Shown here piece by piece: positions 55,272-64,000 of a stretch of 64,000 nucleotides of DNA. A model generated the notes under the pieces. It saw nothing but the letters and a program-made list of their open reading frames with translations, did no database searches and was not told the DNA's origin. This DNA comes from Aliiroseovarius pelagivivens (GTDB lineage Bacteria > Pseudomonadota > Alphaproteobacteria > Rhodobacterales > Rhodobacteraceae), in NCBI RefSeq assembly GCF_900302485.1, contig NZ_OMOI01000001.1:248001-312000 (forward strand), read 5' to 3'. Position numbers and translations under genes: made by a program. Numbering within the stretch: position 1 is the first letter of the stretch; each line of letters starts with the position of its first letter.

Positions 55272-56684
55272 ATGTCTGACGCCCCAGAACAGCTATACGC
55301 CCCGCGCGAGCCAATCTTCCCGAAACGGGTAAAGGGCACCTTCCGTAGCCTTAAGTGGTGGATCATGGGGATCACCCTTGGCATCTACTATCTTGCACCG
55401 TGGATCCGTTGGGATCGTGGGCCGAACCTGCCAGATCAGGCGATCCTGGTGGACATGGCCAGCCGCCGTTTCTTCTTCTTCTGGATCGAAATCTGGCCGC
55501 ATGAGTTCTATTTCATCGCGGGTCTTTTGATCATGGCGGGGCTTGGGTTGTTCCTGTTCACATCGGCCGCGGGCCGGGTCTGGTGCGGCTATACCTGCCC
55601 ACAGACAGTGTGGACCGATCTGATGATCCTTGTGGAACGTTGGATCGAAGGCGACCGGAACGCCCGGATCCGCCTGCAACGCCAGAAATGGGACGGCGAG
55701 AAAATCCGCAAGCGCCTGATCAAGTTCACGTCTTGGATGCTGATCGCTGTCGCCACAGGCGGCGCGTGGGTCTTCTATTTTGCCGATGCGCCAACGCTTT
55801 TGGTGGATCTGGTGACCGGTCAAGCGCACCCGCTGGCCTATTCGACGGTATTGGTGCTGACGCTGACCACCTTCTTCTTTGGTGGTATCGCCCGCGAGCA
55901 GATCTGTATCTATGCCTGCCCATGGCCGCGTATCCAGGCTGCGATGATGGACGAAGACACCATCACCATCGCGTATCGCGAATGGCGTGGGGAGCCGCGA
56001 GGACGCGGCAAGAAGCGGGACGATCTGGGCGATTGTATCGACTGTAACGCCTGTGTCGCTGTCTGCCCGATGGGGATCGACATTCGCGACGGCCAGCAGA
56101 TGGAATGCATCACCTGCGGCCTGTGCATCGACGCCTGTGACGAGATGATGGTGAAGGTTGGCAAGGAACGTGGCCTGATCGACTATCTTGCGCTGAAAGA
56201 CGAGTCGTACGAGCGCGCTGGGAACCAGAAAATCCCGGTGATGAAGCATCTGCTGCGTCCGCGCACCATTCTGTACACGTCGCTTTGGACACTTGTTGGG
56301 GTCGCCCTGACCGTGGCGCTGTTTGCACGTCCCAAGGTGGATGTCACCATTCGCCCCGTGCGTAACCCGACCTATGTGACGCTGTCGGACGGCTCGATCC
56401 GCAACACCTATGACGTGGGTGTTCGCAACCGCCACGGCGAAGAATGGCCCTATTACTTCACCCTGACCGATGGCAGCGCCCTGACGGTAGAACTGGAAGG
56501 CACGGACAAACTTGTGCTAGTAGCTCCGCCTGATACCGAGGCAAAACAGCGTGTCTACGTTGTTGCACCTCCGGGAACGGAAGCCGCCAAGCTGGACCGT
56601 ACTGACCTGCGCATCTGGGTCGTGGACGGCGTGACCGGAGACCGTGCTCACCTTGACACTGTCTTTAACGGAAGAGGGCGCTAA
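55272..56684 (+). CDS. ccoG: Cytochrome c oxidase accessory protein CcoG (RdxA)
   Basis: CcoG is a membrane Fe-S protein that reduces copper for cbb3 assembly. The 470-residue product has about five membrane helices, GYTCPQTVWTDLMI (about 107-120), two [4Fe-4S] motifs, CIDCNACVAVCPMGIDI (about 257-273) and CITCGLCIDACDEMM (about 281-295), and a C-terminal periplasmic Ig-like domain with NTYDVGVRNRHGEEW. The ATG at 55272 begins the conserved text. It leads ccoGHIS under an FnrL box. Confidence 0.95.
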   Translation: MSDAPEQLYAPREPIFPKRVKGTFRSLKWWIMGITLGIYYLAPWIRWDRGPNLPDQAILVDMASRRFFFFWIEIWPHEFYFIAGLLIMAGLGLFLFTSAAGRVWCGYTCPQTVWTDLMILVERWIEGDRNARIRLQRQKWDGEKIRKRLIKFTSWMLIAVATGGAWVFYFADAPTLLVDLVTGQAHPLAYSTVLVLTLTTFFFGGIAREQICIYACPWPRIQAAMMDEDTITIAYREWRGEPRGRGKKRDDLGDCIDCNACVAVCPMGIDIRDGQQMECITCGLCIDACDEMMVKVGKERGLIDYLALKDESYERAGNQKIPVMKHLLRPRTILYTSLWTLVGVALTVALFARPKVDVTIRPVRNPTYVTLSDGSIRNTYDVGVRNRHGEEWPYYFTLTDGSALTVELEGTDKLVLVAPPDTEAKQRVYVVAPPGTEAAKLDRTDLRIWVVDGVTGDRAHLDTVFNGRGR

Positions 56685-56687
56685 GCC

Positions 56688-57173
56688 ATGGCTGAGAAGA
56701 CTGAGAAGAAAGAGTTCGAACTGACTGGCAAACATGTTCTGGCCATCGTGGTCACTGCATTCTCGGTCATCATCGGTGTGAATGTTTTCATGGCCTATTC
56801 GGCCGTGGGAACATTCCCCGGGCTGGAAACTAAGAATTCCTACGTGGCCAGCCAGAAATTCGACGCCCAGCGTACCGCGCAAGAGGCGCTTGGTTGGGAT
56901 GTTGCTGCCCGGATCGAAGGCGAGACGCTGTTTCTGGACATCAAGGACGTGAACGGCGACGCCGTGACCGTTGCGTCGCTTTATGGCCTTCTGGGCCGGG
57001 CGACACATGTGAACGAAGATCAGGAACCGGCCTTCAGCCAAAGCTCGACTGGGGTCTATACGGCGCAAGTCGGCAAGCTGGGTGGGGGCAACTGGAACCT
57101 GCGTATGAATGCCGTGGCCGAAGACGGCACCAGCTTTCAGCAACGTATCCCGATCTTTCTGAAAGCCAACTAG
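56688..57173 (+). CDS. ccoH: cbb3 oxidase assembly protein CcoH (FixH family)
   Basis: The 161-residue protein has one N-terminal membrane helix (about 15-36, HVLAIVVTAFSVIIGVNVFM) and a periplasmic Ig-like domain (about 45-160). The text FMAYSAVGTFPGLETKNSYV (about 36-55) is the FixH signature. It starts three bases after ccoG and lies before ccoI, as in other ccoGHIS operons. It helps assemble the oxidase. Confidence 0.92.
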   Translation: MAEKTEKKEFELTGKHVLAIVVTAFSVIIGVNVFMAYSAVGTFPGLETKNSYVASQKFDAQRTAQEALGWDVAARIEGETLFLDIKDVNGDAVTVASLYGLLGRATHVNEDQEPAFSQSSTGVYTAQVGKLGGGNWNLRMNAVAEDGTSFQQRIPIFLKAN

Positions 57174-57206
57174 GCTTTCTTCTGACGCGCGAACAAGGAA
57201 AACACT

Positions 57207-59402
57207 ATGGCTGCTCCGATTTCTGCCTGTCCGGCCTGTGACGCTGCCCCGCTTGCTGAAGCACAGGCGGGCAAGGGCTATCGTGGCAATGGGATGGAAG
57301 CGAAGCGGATCATGCTGTCGCTGCCTCAGATCTATTGTGCGGCCTGTATTGCGGGCGTCGAACGTGGTCTGGCCAAGCAGGATGGCGTGCGCGCCGCGCG
57401 TGTAAACCTGACGCTGAAACGTGCCGTTGTAGATGTGGACCCGGATATCGAGGCACAGACGCTTGCCGATTACCTGACGGGTATCGGGTTCGAAGCCTAC
57501 GAGTTGGATCCAGGTCAGCTGACCGGGACCGCGACGGACAAGCACGGCAAAGACCTTCTGATGCGTTTGGGCGTATCGGGCTTTGCGATGATGAACGTGA
57601 TGCTTCTAAGTGTTGCGGTCTGGTCCGGTGCCACCGATGCCACACGCGATCTGTTTCACTGGATCAGCGCAGGCATCGCCATTCCGACGGTTGGCTTCTC
57701 TAGCCAGGTGTTTTTCAAATCCGCGTGGTCGGCCCTTCGGGTTCGCCGCTTGAACATGGATGTGCCGATTTCACTGGCAATCCTTCTGGCGCTAGGCATG
57801 TCGATTTACGAGACAATGCACTCGGGCGCCCACGCCTATTTTGATGCGGCGCTGTCGCTGACCTTCTTCCTGTTGGCGGGTCGTTATCTGGACTATCGCA
57901 CCCGCGCTGTCGCCCGATCCGCAGCCGAGGAATTGGCCGCACTTGAGGTGCCCCGCGCGCTTCGCGTTGTGGACGGCCAAGCGGATGAGCAAGTTCCCGT
58001 GTCCGAGCTGGAGCCGGGCCAGATTGTGCGCGTCGTGCCGGGATCCCGTGTGCCTGTGGACGGCATCGTGACCGGCGGCGAAAGCGAACTGGACCGCTCG
58101 CTTCTGACCGGGGAAAGCCTGCCAGTGGCCGCGTCGCCGGACAGCATCGTGTCCGCCGGCGAGGTAAACCTGACCGGCCCTCTGACCGTGCGTGTGACTG
58201 CGGCTGGTCGTGACAGCTCGCTGCACCGGATGGCCGATCTGGTCGCCATCGCCGAGACCGCGCGCAACCGCTATACGTCGCTCGCCGACAAGGCAGCGGC
58301 GGTCTATGCGCCGGTGGTTCACCTTCTGTCCTTCGCCGCGTTCCTGTTCTGGTTCTGGTATTCCGGCGACTGGCGCATGTCGATGAACATCGCCGTGGCT
58401 ACACTGATCATCACCTGTCCCTGTGCTCTAGGCCTTGCAGTGCCTGCTGTGACCACCGCGGCCTCTGGCCGTTTGTTCAAGCAGGGGATGCTTCTGAAAT
58501 CCGCCACCGCGATGGAGCGTTTGGCCGAGGTTGATCACGTCGTCTTCGACAAAACCGGCACGCTGACCGAAGGCAAACCCGCGCTGGATGCGCTGGCCCG
58601 CCATAAGGACCGCGATCTGCAGGTGGCGCTTGCACTGGCCGAAGGTTCCAGTCACCCGCTCGCGCAGTCCCTGACCCAAGCTGCCCGCACCGCTGGCGTG
58701 CAACCCGCCGAGGTGGCGCAAGTTACCGAAGTGCCGGGCAAAGGCATCGAAGGCCAGTGGAACGGCAAAACGGTCCGTCTGGGTCGCGCCGAATGGCTGG
58801 GCGCCAACGCCGTTGGGCAGACCGCCACCTATCTATCGATCTCGGGCGCCAAGCCGGTGGCCTTCAGTTTCACCGACGCTCTGCGCCCCGGTGTTGAAGA
58901 GGCTATTACCGCGCTGAAAGCCAAAGGCATGGGTGTCACCCTGATCTCGGGCGATGTGCCTGCAGCCGTGGCCGACATCGCTGGCCGTGTGGGTATCGAG
59001 GACTGGAAGGCCGACACGCTGCCAGAAGATAAGGCCGAATACGTGGCCCGTCTGGGCAAGTCGGGCCGTAAGGTGCTGATGGTCGGAGACGGTCTGAATG
59101 ACACGGCGGCCTTGGCCGCAGCTCATGTCTCGATCTCGCCTGCATCCGCGTTGGAGGCCGCCCGCGTGGTGTCTGACATCGTGCTTTTAGGCAAATCGAT
59201 GGAGCCGCTGGCCGGTGCCATCGACATGTCGAAATCTGCTACCCGCCGGATCAAAGAAAACTTTGCAATTGCTGCTGGCTATAACGCCATCGCCATTCCG
59301 ATTGCATTGATGGGTTTTGCTACGCCTCTGGCAGCAGCGCTTGCCATGTCGACCTCGTCGGTGACAGTGTCACTGAACGCTCTGCGTTTGAAGAAAGGCT
59401 AA
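57207..59402 (+). CDS. ccoI: Copper-transporting P-type ATPase CcoI (CtpA-type)
   Basis: The 731-residue protein exports copper for oxidase assembly. It has an N-terminal Cys pair (SACPACDAAP, about 6-15), a metal-binding domain with YCAACIAGVERGL (about 49-61), eight membrane segments with the metal site ITCPCALGLAVPA (about 401-413, CPC), the phosphorylation site DKTGTLTEGKP (about 449-459) and MVGDGLNDTAALAAAH (about 629-644). This is the CcoI/FixI type. It lies between ccoH and ccoS. Confidence 0.96.
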   Translation: MAAPISACPACDAAPLAEAQAGKGYRGNGMEAKRIMLSLPQIYCAACIAGVERGLAKQDGVRAARVNLTLKRAVVDVDPDIEAQTLADYLTGIGFEAYELDPGQLTGTATDKHGKDLLMRLGVSGFAMMNVMLLSVAVWSGATDATRDLFHWISAGIAIPTVGFSSQVFFKSAWSALRVRRLNMDVPISLAILLALGMSIYETMHSGAHAYFDAALSLTFFLLAGRYLDYRTRAVARSAAEELAALEVPRALRVVDGQADEQVPVSELEPGQIVRVVPGSRVPVDGIVTGGESELDRSLLTGESLPVAASPDSIVSAGEVNLTGPLTVRVTAAGRDSSLHRMADLVAIAETARNRYTSLADKAAAVYAPVVHLLSFAAFLFWFWYSGDWRMSMNIAVATLIITCPCALGLAVPAVTTAASGRLFKQGMLLKSATAMERLAEVDHVVFDKTGTLTEGKPALDALARHKDRDLQVALALAEGSSHPLAQSLTQAARTAGVQPAEVAQVTEVPGKGIEGQWNGKTVRLGRAEWLGANAVGQTATYLSISGAKPVAFSFTDALRPGVEEAITALKAKGMGVTLISGDVPAAVADIAGRVGIEDWKADTLPEDKAEYVARLGKSGRKVLMVGDGLNDTAALAAAHVSISPASALEAARVVSDIVLLGKSMEPLAGAIDMSKSATRRIKENFAIAAGYNAIAIPIALMGFATPLAAALAMSTSSVTVSLNALRLKKG

Positions 59403-59406
59403 GCTG

Positions 59407-59568
59407 ATGAACGTGCTTGTGTACCTGATCCCCATTTCCCTGCTTCTGGGTGCGCTGGGTCTGGCTGCGTTCTTCTGGACCTTGAAGTCAGAACAATACG
59501 ACGATCCAGACGGCGACGGTCAGCGAATTCTTAGCGATCGGTGGGACGAAGAGCCACCCGAAGAATGA
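59407..59568 (+). CDS. ccoS: cbb3 oxidase maturation protein CcoS
   Basis: A 53-residue frame starts at ATG 59407, four bases after the ccoI stop, and ends at 59568. It reads MNVLVYLIPISLLLGALGLA with one membrane helix (about 3-25), then FWTLKSEQYDDPDGDGQRIL (about 23-42), the CcoS signature. CcoS is needed for cofactor insertion in the cbb3 oxidase. Confidence 0.92.
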   Translation: MNVLVYLIPISLLLGALGLAAFFWTLKSEQYDDPDGDGQRILSDRWDEEPPEE

Positions 59569-59672
59569 AGCGCTTCCACGTTTGATCGAGTTTCAATCTC
59601 GGGCCTTTCGCTGCGCTCGAACGGAATATTGAACACGTCCGGAATTCTATGTCTCGTGGGATCGTTTACCGC

Positions 59673-60278
59673 TCAGACAATCCCGTTGCGAAGTGCGATC
59701 ATCGCCGCATGGGTGCGGTTCTTTGCGCCCAGCTTGGTGATGATCGACCGCATATGCATTTTCACGGTGACTTCCTGAATGCCAAACATATGCGCGATTT
59801 CCTTGTTCTGTTGCCCCTCGCACAGGCTGTCCAGAATCTGCTTCTCGCGCCGCGATAGTCCGGTGCCGTCGCGTTCAAAGCTTGGTTTTTGTGCTTTGGG
59901 AAAGACCATCAGGCCAAGGTCTTCGTTGATCAACGTCAGAATACTTGCCAAGGCAGTCTCGGATATCTCGACCGGAGCCCCCGCGCAGGCACCGGTTTGA
60001 AGCGCCTGTCGCGACGCCGCTAGTTCTTTCTTCGGCAGCAAAAGAACGACCGCCAAACGTCTATCTCGCCGACACAGCTTTTCGATGGTTTTCAGACCGC
60101 CAAGGTCTGGAAGCCGATAGTCGATAATAGCACAGTCAAAGCCGGGGGGACTCGCAAGTGCGTCCAAGACGCGCTGCATGTTGTCGAAACTGGACGGCAC
60201 GGGCATACCGCGTGCACCAGCGGCGGAAAGAGCCTTGCGCTGTAGCGCAGGGTCGTCAGAGGCGATCAGTATTCTCAC
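59673..60278 (-). CDS. LuxR-type response regulator with atypical receiver
   Basis: The 201-residue protein has a receiver domain (about 1-120) and a LuxR HTH (about 138-198: LSRREKQILDSLCEGQQNKE, EIAHMFGIQEVTVKMHMRSI). The receiver has the acidic pair Asp8-Asp9 and a phospho-acceptor at Asp53 (IIDYRLPDLGG), but the Thr/Ser expected after VVLLL and the Lys expected near residue 100 are replaced (LLLPKKE and ACAGAPVEIS). Phosphorylation may therefore be absent or different. The start is a GTG at 60278 with GGAG seven bases upstream. No sensor kinase is adjacent. Confidence 0.82.
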   Translation of the reverse strand: MRILIASDDPALQRKALSAAGARGMPVPSSFDNMQRVLDALASPPGFDCAIIDYRLPDLGGLKTIEKLCRRDRRLAVVLLLPKKELAASRQALQTGACAGAPVEISETALASILTLINEDLGLMVFPKAQKPSFERDGTGLSRREKQILDSLCEGQQNKEIAHMFGIQEVTVKMHMRSIITKLGAKNRTHAAMIALRNGIV

Positions 60279-60453
60279 AGCGGAACTCCGCACCTTGGCA
60301 TCGAGCGTAAGGGCTCGACCTGCTACAACGGGTCGCTGAATTGGCACAGCCACGAAAACCCGCATAGGTGTCTCAAGGAATAAGTTTTATGCGGGTCACC
60401 CGTCAAAAAAAACTGCGGCATTACACGCGTAAAATAAGGGCGCAGCCAGAGGT

Positions 60454-61107
60454 TTAACGCACTAAGGATACCACAGAAGGGACTATTTTGTCCACAATGC
60501 GGACCACGCCCTGCTGGTTGGGGTGCAGCCCGTCTGGCTGAAGATACAAGCGCCGTGCATCGGAAAACGACCCGGCTGTGGCGATGCCTTCCAGAAAATT
60601 CGGAAACAGATCGACGCTGAATTCTTTCGCAAGGTCGGGGAATATCCTTTCGAAATCAGCGCGATACATCTCGCCGAAGTTTGACGAGGCAAGGACGCCG
60701 ATCAGAAGGGTAGGGATGCCTTTGTCCCTCAGCTCTGTCAGGATAGAGGCAAGATTGCGCTGTGTTTCTTCAGGCGAGATGCCGCGCAGCATGTCATTGC
60801 CGCCAAGCGCAACCAGCGCGATGTCGATCTCGTCGGTCAGGATCCAGCCAAGGCGCGCGGCACCTCCGGCCGAGGTGTCACCGGACACGCCGGCGTTGAC
60901 CACTTGGACGTCGAGCCCTTGGTTGATCAGTGCGGTCTCCAATTGAGGAACGAACCCCTCGCCCTGCGGCAATCCATATCCCGCCGTCAAACTATCGCCC
61001 AATGCCAGAATAGTGGTGGTTTCCGCCTGCGCGGCGCCGGTCATGAAGACTGTCACGAAAAGCCCCTTGAGACTGCGGGTCAAAACCCCATATGCAGCTG
61101 ATATCAT
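60454..61107 (-). CDS. tesA: GDSL esterase/thioesterase (TesA-like arylesterase)
   Basis: The 217-residue protein has a signal peptide (about 1-28, ending GAAQA) and the SGNH blocks: ILALGDSLTAGYGLP (block I, Ser near 38), VNAGVSGDTSAGG (block II), ALGGNDMLRG (block III) and DGLHPNQQG (block V, Asp and His). It is a periplasmic esterase/lysophospholipase of the TesA type. It is divergent from the ABC transporter genes, the tesA-ybbA-ybbP arrangement seen in many proteobacteria. Confidence 0.93.
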   Translation of the reverse strand: MISAAYGVLTRSLKGLFVTVFMTGAAQAETTTILALGDSLTAGYGLPQGEGFVPQLETALINQGLDVQVVNAGVSGDTSAGGAARLGWILTDEIDIALVALGGNDMLRGISPEETQRNLASILTELRDKGIPTLLIGVLASSNFGEMYRADFERIFPDLAKEFSVDLFPNFLEGIATAGSFSDARRLYLQPDGLHPNQQGVVRIVDKIVPSVVSLVR

Positions 61108-61134
61108 GCCATTCTCCTAAAGAAGGTCCGCCCA

Positions 61135-61803
61135 ATGACGACCCCGGTTCTATCGCTGCGCGACGTGCGCCTGACTCTTGGCAATAATGCAGGCCGGACC
61201 GAGATCCTCAAGGGCATTGACCTAAATGTGACCGCTGGGGAAACCATAGGCCTGACAGGGCCGTCCGGGTCGGGCAAATCCTCGCTTCTGATGCTGATGG
61301 GCGGTTTGGATCAGGCGACAGGCGGGACAGTTCAGGCGCTTGGTCAAGACCTTGGCGCGATGAATGAAGACCGGCTTGCACGGTTCCGGCGCGATCACAT
61401 GGGGGTGGTGTTTCAATCCTTCCACCTGATCCCAACCATGACCGCCTTGGAAAACGTCGCCACACCGTTGGAGCTGGCTGGCGTGTCGGACGCGTTCGAC
61501 CGCGCCACGCAAGAGCTTGAGGCCGTTGGCCTGTCCCATCGCCTACATCACTATCCCAGCCAGATGTCGGGCGGTGAACAACAGCGTGTTGCCTTGGCCC
61601 GCGCCGCAGCACCCCGGCCCGAGATCCTGCTGGCCGATGAGCCGACCGGCAATCTGGATGGCACCACCGGGGCCGCGATCATGGATCTTCTGTTTGGTCT
61701 GCGCGACCGCCACGGGTCGACGCTGATCCTTGTAACCCATGCCCCTGAACTGGCCGAGCGTTGTGACCGCGTGGTCCACATCCAAGACGGGCGGCTTGCA
61801 TGA
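61135..61803 (+). CDS. ybbA: ABC transporter ATP-binding protein (YbbA/LolD-like)
   Basis: The 222-residue protein has Walker A GPSGSGKSSLLMLMG (about 42-56), the signature MSGGEQQRVALARA (about 143-156) and Walker B EILLADEPTGNLDG (about 163-176). It is in the MacB/LolD group that pairs with FtsX-like permeases. The following permease overlaps by four bases. With tesA divergent, it is YbbA-like; the exported substrate is unknown, perhaps a lipid or lipoprotein. Confidence 0.93.
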   Translation: MTTPVLSLRDVRLTLGNNAGRTEILKGIDLNVTAGETIGLTGPSGSGKSSLLMLMGGLDQATGGTVQALGQDLGAMNEDRLARFRRDHMGVVFQSFHLIPTMTALENVATPLELAGVSDAFDRATQELEAVGLSHRLHHYPSQMSGGEQQRVALARAAAPRPEILLADEPTGNLDGTTGAAIMDLLFGLRDRHGSTLILVTHAPELAERCDRVVHIQDGRLA

Positions 61804-64000
61804 TCCAGAACTTCGCCCAGAATTTCGGGATGGCGTGGCGCCTGACCCGGCGCGAGTTGCGCGGCGGGATCAAGGGCTTCCGCATTTTCCTTGCCTGCCT
61901 GATCCTGGGGGTTGCGGCCATTGCCGCTGTCGGAACGGTGCGCGAGGCTTTGCGCGCGGGACTTGCCAGCCAAGGCGCGGTTCTTTTGGGGGGCGATGCC
62001 TCGATTTCGTTCACCTATCGCTTCGCGGATGACGCCGAATTGGCCATGATTAGCGATGCAGCGGACGACCTGTCAGCCGTCGCTGATTTCCGATCGATGA
62101 TCGTGGTGGGGGAAGAACGCGCGCTGACGCAGGTGAAGGCTGTCGATGACGCCTATCCGCTTTATGGCGAGGCGCGACTTGACCCGCCGATGCCGATGGC
62201 GACCGCTCTGGACGGCGTGAACGGACAGCCGGGGATCATCATGGACGATCTGCTGATTGACCGATTGGGGCTACAGATTGGCGACACCCTGACACTTGGC
62301 GAGATCCCATTTGTCCTAATGACCGAGCTGGTCAGCGAACCCGACAATGCCTCCGGCGGGTTCGGCCTTGGCCCACGCTCGATCCTCCGGCGCTCTGCGC
62401 TGGATGGCTCCAGCCTGCTTTCCGAAGGCACGCTGTTTGACAGCCACTATCGCATGCGCCTGCCCGAAGGCGGTATCGGCCCCGCCTATGGCGCGCTGAT
62501 GCCTGACCTCGAGCCCAATGGCGCGCGCTGGCAAGACGCACGCGACGGTGCGCCCGGAATGCGGCGCCTGATTGACCGATTGGGTGCATTCCTTGTGCTG
62601 GTCGGGCTGGCGGGGCTGGCTGTCGGAGGCGTCGGTATCTCGGCTGCGATCCGGTCGTATCTGGACGAAAAAACCGGCACGATCGCGATCCTGCGCGCTC
62701 TGGGTGCGGAACGCCGCGTGATCTTCCTGACCTATTTCCTGCAAATCGGCATCTTAACCGTGCTGGGACTGGCGCTGGGCGTGATCCTTGGCGCGGTGAT
62801 CCCCGCCTTGTTGGTCCCCGTCATCGCACAGTCGCTGCCCGTATCCGCGGAACTGACCCTCTATCCCGGCCCACTGGCCGAGGCCGCGCTTTACGGTGCC
62901 CTTGCGGCGCTCCTTTTCACCCTCTGGCCCCTTGCCCGGACGGAAGAAGTCAAAGCCGCCGACCTGTTCCGCGACGCGGCCCTTGGGTCGAACCGCCTGC
63001 CGCGCCCACTGTTCATCGGGCTCTGCGTTGCCATTCTGGCGCTGCTGGTCTGGGTGGCCGCACGGTTCTCGGGAATGCAGGCGCTGGCGATGTGGAGCTT
63101 CATTGGCCTTGGCGGGGCCTTCGCCACGCTGGTCCTGACGGGCATCGCCGTTAAATACGCTGCCCGTTGGCTGGGCCATCGCCAAATCCTGCGCCGCGTA
63201 CCGACACTGCGTATGGCCTTCACTGCCGTTGGAGGCCCGGGGGGCGAAGCAGGGGCGGTCGTCCTCTCGCTCGGCCTTGGGCTGGCCGTGCTGGCCGCCG
63301 TCGGGCAGATTGATAACAACCTGCGCGGGGCGATATCGCGTGACCTGCCGGATGTGGCCCCCAGTTTCTTCGTCGTAGACATCCAGCCGGACCAGATCGA
63401 CGCAGTGAAAACCCGACTGGAAAGCGATCCCTTCGTCAGCCGCATCGACACCGCCCCAATGCTGCGCGGTGTCATCACCAAAATCAACGACCGTCCCTCG
63501 CGCGAAGTGGCAGGCGGTCATTGGGTCATTCGGGGCGATCGCGGCTTGACCTACTCGGCCACGCCCACCCGCACCACGGTCGTCGAAGGCGAATGGTGGC
63601 CCGAGGACTACCAAGGCCCGCCGCAGATCAGCTTCGCCGCAGAAGAGGCGCGCGAGATGGGCATCGGCATAGGGGACCACCTGACCATCAACATCCTTGG
63701 CCGCGACATCACCGGCGAAATCACATCCCTGCGCGAGGTTGACTTCAGTCAGGCTGGTATGGGGTTCATCCTCACGATGAACCCGTCCGCGTTGGCCGGG
63801 GCGCCGCACAGCTATATCGCCACGATCTATTCCGAGCAGGAAGGCGAGGCTGCGATCCTGCGTGATCTGGGCAATGCCCATCCGAACATCACCCTGATTT
63901 CCGTGCGTGACGCGATCACCCAGATCACCGGGCTGATGGGGCAGGTGGCCGCTGCGATCACCTACGGGGCGCTCGCCACGCTCGTCACCGGCTTTGTGGT
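61800..64000 (+). CDS. ybbP: FtsX-like ABC permease (YbbP-like), 3' end beyond window
   Basis: The frame starts at ATG 61800 (ATGA overlap with ybbA) and is open to the right edge, giving at least 733 residues. It has an N-terminal membrane helix (about 26-46, GFRIFLACLILGVAAIAAVG), a large periplasmic domain (about 47-255), three membrane helices with FtsX-like text (LVGLAGLAVGGVGISAAIRS, about 266-285; about 312-345; 357-380) and further membrane segments toward the cut end. A second periplasmic domain and more helices are visible, as in the two-domain YbbP. It is the permease partner of ybbA. Confidence 0.9.
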   Translation, partial: MIQNFAQNFGMAWRLTRRELRGGIKGFRIFLACLILGVAAIAAVGTVREALRAGLASQGAVLLGGDASISFTYRFADDAELAMISDAADDLSAVADFRSMIVVGEERALTQVKAVDDAYPLYGEARLDPPMPMATALDGVNGQPGIIMDDLLIDRLGLQIGDTLTLGEIPFVLMTELVSEPDNASGGFGLGPRSILRRSALDGSSLLSEGTLFDSHYRMRLPEGGIGPAYGALMPDLEPNGARWQDARDGAPGMRRLIDRLGAFLVLVGLAGLAVGGVGISAAIRSYLDEKTGTIAILRALGAERRVIFLTYFLQIGILTVLGLALGVILGAVIPALLVPVIAQSLPVSAELTLYPGPLAEAALYGALAALLFTLWPLARTEEVKAADLFRDAALGSNRLPRPLFIGLCVAILALLVWVAARFSGMQALAMWSFIGLGGAFATLVLTGIAVKYAARWLGHRQILRRVPTLRMAFTAVGGPGGEAGAVVLSLGLGLAVLAAVGQIDNNLRGAISRDLPDVAPSFFVVDIQPDQIDAVKTRLESDPFVSRIDTAPMLRGVITKINDRPSREVAGGHWVIRGDRGLTYSATPTRTTVVEGEWWPEDYQGPPQISFAAEEAREMGIGIGDHLTINILGRDITGEITSLREVDFSQAGMGFILTMNPSALAGAPHSYIATIYSEQEGEAAILRDLGNAHPNITLISVRDAITQITGLMGQVAAAITYGALATLVTGFV

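Overview
The window is about 64 kb of chromosomal DNA from an alphaproteobacterium, almost certainly a marine member of the Rhodobacterales (Roseobacter group). This rests on gene content and order: an atpHAGDC operon without the F0 genes, ccoNOQP followed by ccoGHIS, an FnrL regulator with FnrL boxes around it, a DUF2125 protein, an Extensin-like_C protein, a Hint-domain protein and a TIGR01459 HAD protein. Gene density is high, with translational overlaps (ATGA, TGATG) common. I saw no rRNA or tRNA gene, no insertion sequence, no prophage and no CRISPR array. The species cannot be fixed from the sequence alone.

Layout. (1) 1-6329: flagellar block with two divergent units. Leftward are fliL, a DUF6468-like gene, a motE-like gene, motA and a secreted protein cut by the window edge. 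Rightward are fliF (TTG start), fliH, fliN and fliP; fliG and fliO are not at their usual places. (2) 6377-8799: lldD with a palindromic operator, then a Hint-domain protein. (3) 8803-14257: rpsD, then hisC with a prephenate/arogenate dehydrogenase, an extensin-like secreted protein, a DUF2125 protein and a ChaC-type gamma-glutamylcyclotransferase. (4) 14341-23060: an ExbB/MotA-like channel gene paired with a long coiled-coil OmpA/MotB-like gene, then convergently an M23 peptidase coupled to clpA, gloB and two methyltransferase-like genes. (5) 23423-28384: ATP synthase F1 operon ending in a strong terminator. (6) 28421-41166: mixed housekeeping and accessory genes: a polysaccharide-lyase-like secreted protein, a TetA-like exporter, a lectin, prs, a DsbA-fold isomerase, a hydrolase, a tight leftward group (ribF, Dabb, ycgN, threonine aldolase) with MaoC and HAD genes upstream, a His-rich periplasmic protein, a family II pyrophosphatase and a DUF2161 nuclease-fold protein.

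(7) 41207-44640: a di-haem peroxidase preceded by an FnrL box, then groESL with a textbook promoter and CIRCE element. (8) 44657-48144: a PACE exporter with a divergent LysR regulator, a bactofilin-like membrane protein and a lipase-like hydrolase. (9) 48180-59568: microaerobic respiration block. hemN and fnrL share one FnrL box; a universal stress protein and ccoNOQP diverge from a region with two boxes; ccoGHIS has its own box. (10) 59673-64000: an atypical LuxR-type response regulator, a TesA-like esterase, and an ABC exporter whose permease runs off the right edge.

How it works together: FnrL, the oxygen-sensing Fe-S regulator encoded at 49614, probably controls the high-affinity cbb3 oxidase, its assembly genes, anaerobic haem synthesis, the peroxidase and the stress protein, all in one 18 kb stretch. 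The less explained parts are the stator-like pair at 14341-17277, the strongly folded RNA region after ccoP, the hairpin at the predicted 5' end of the rpsD message, and the degenerate receiver at 59673-60278.
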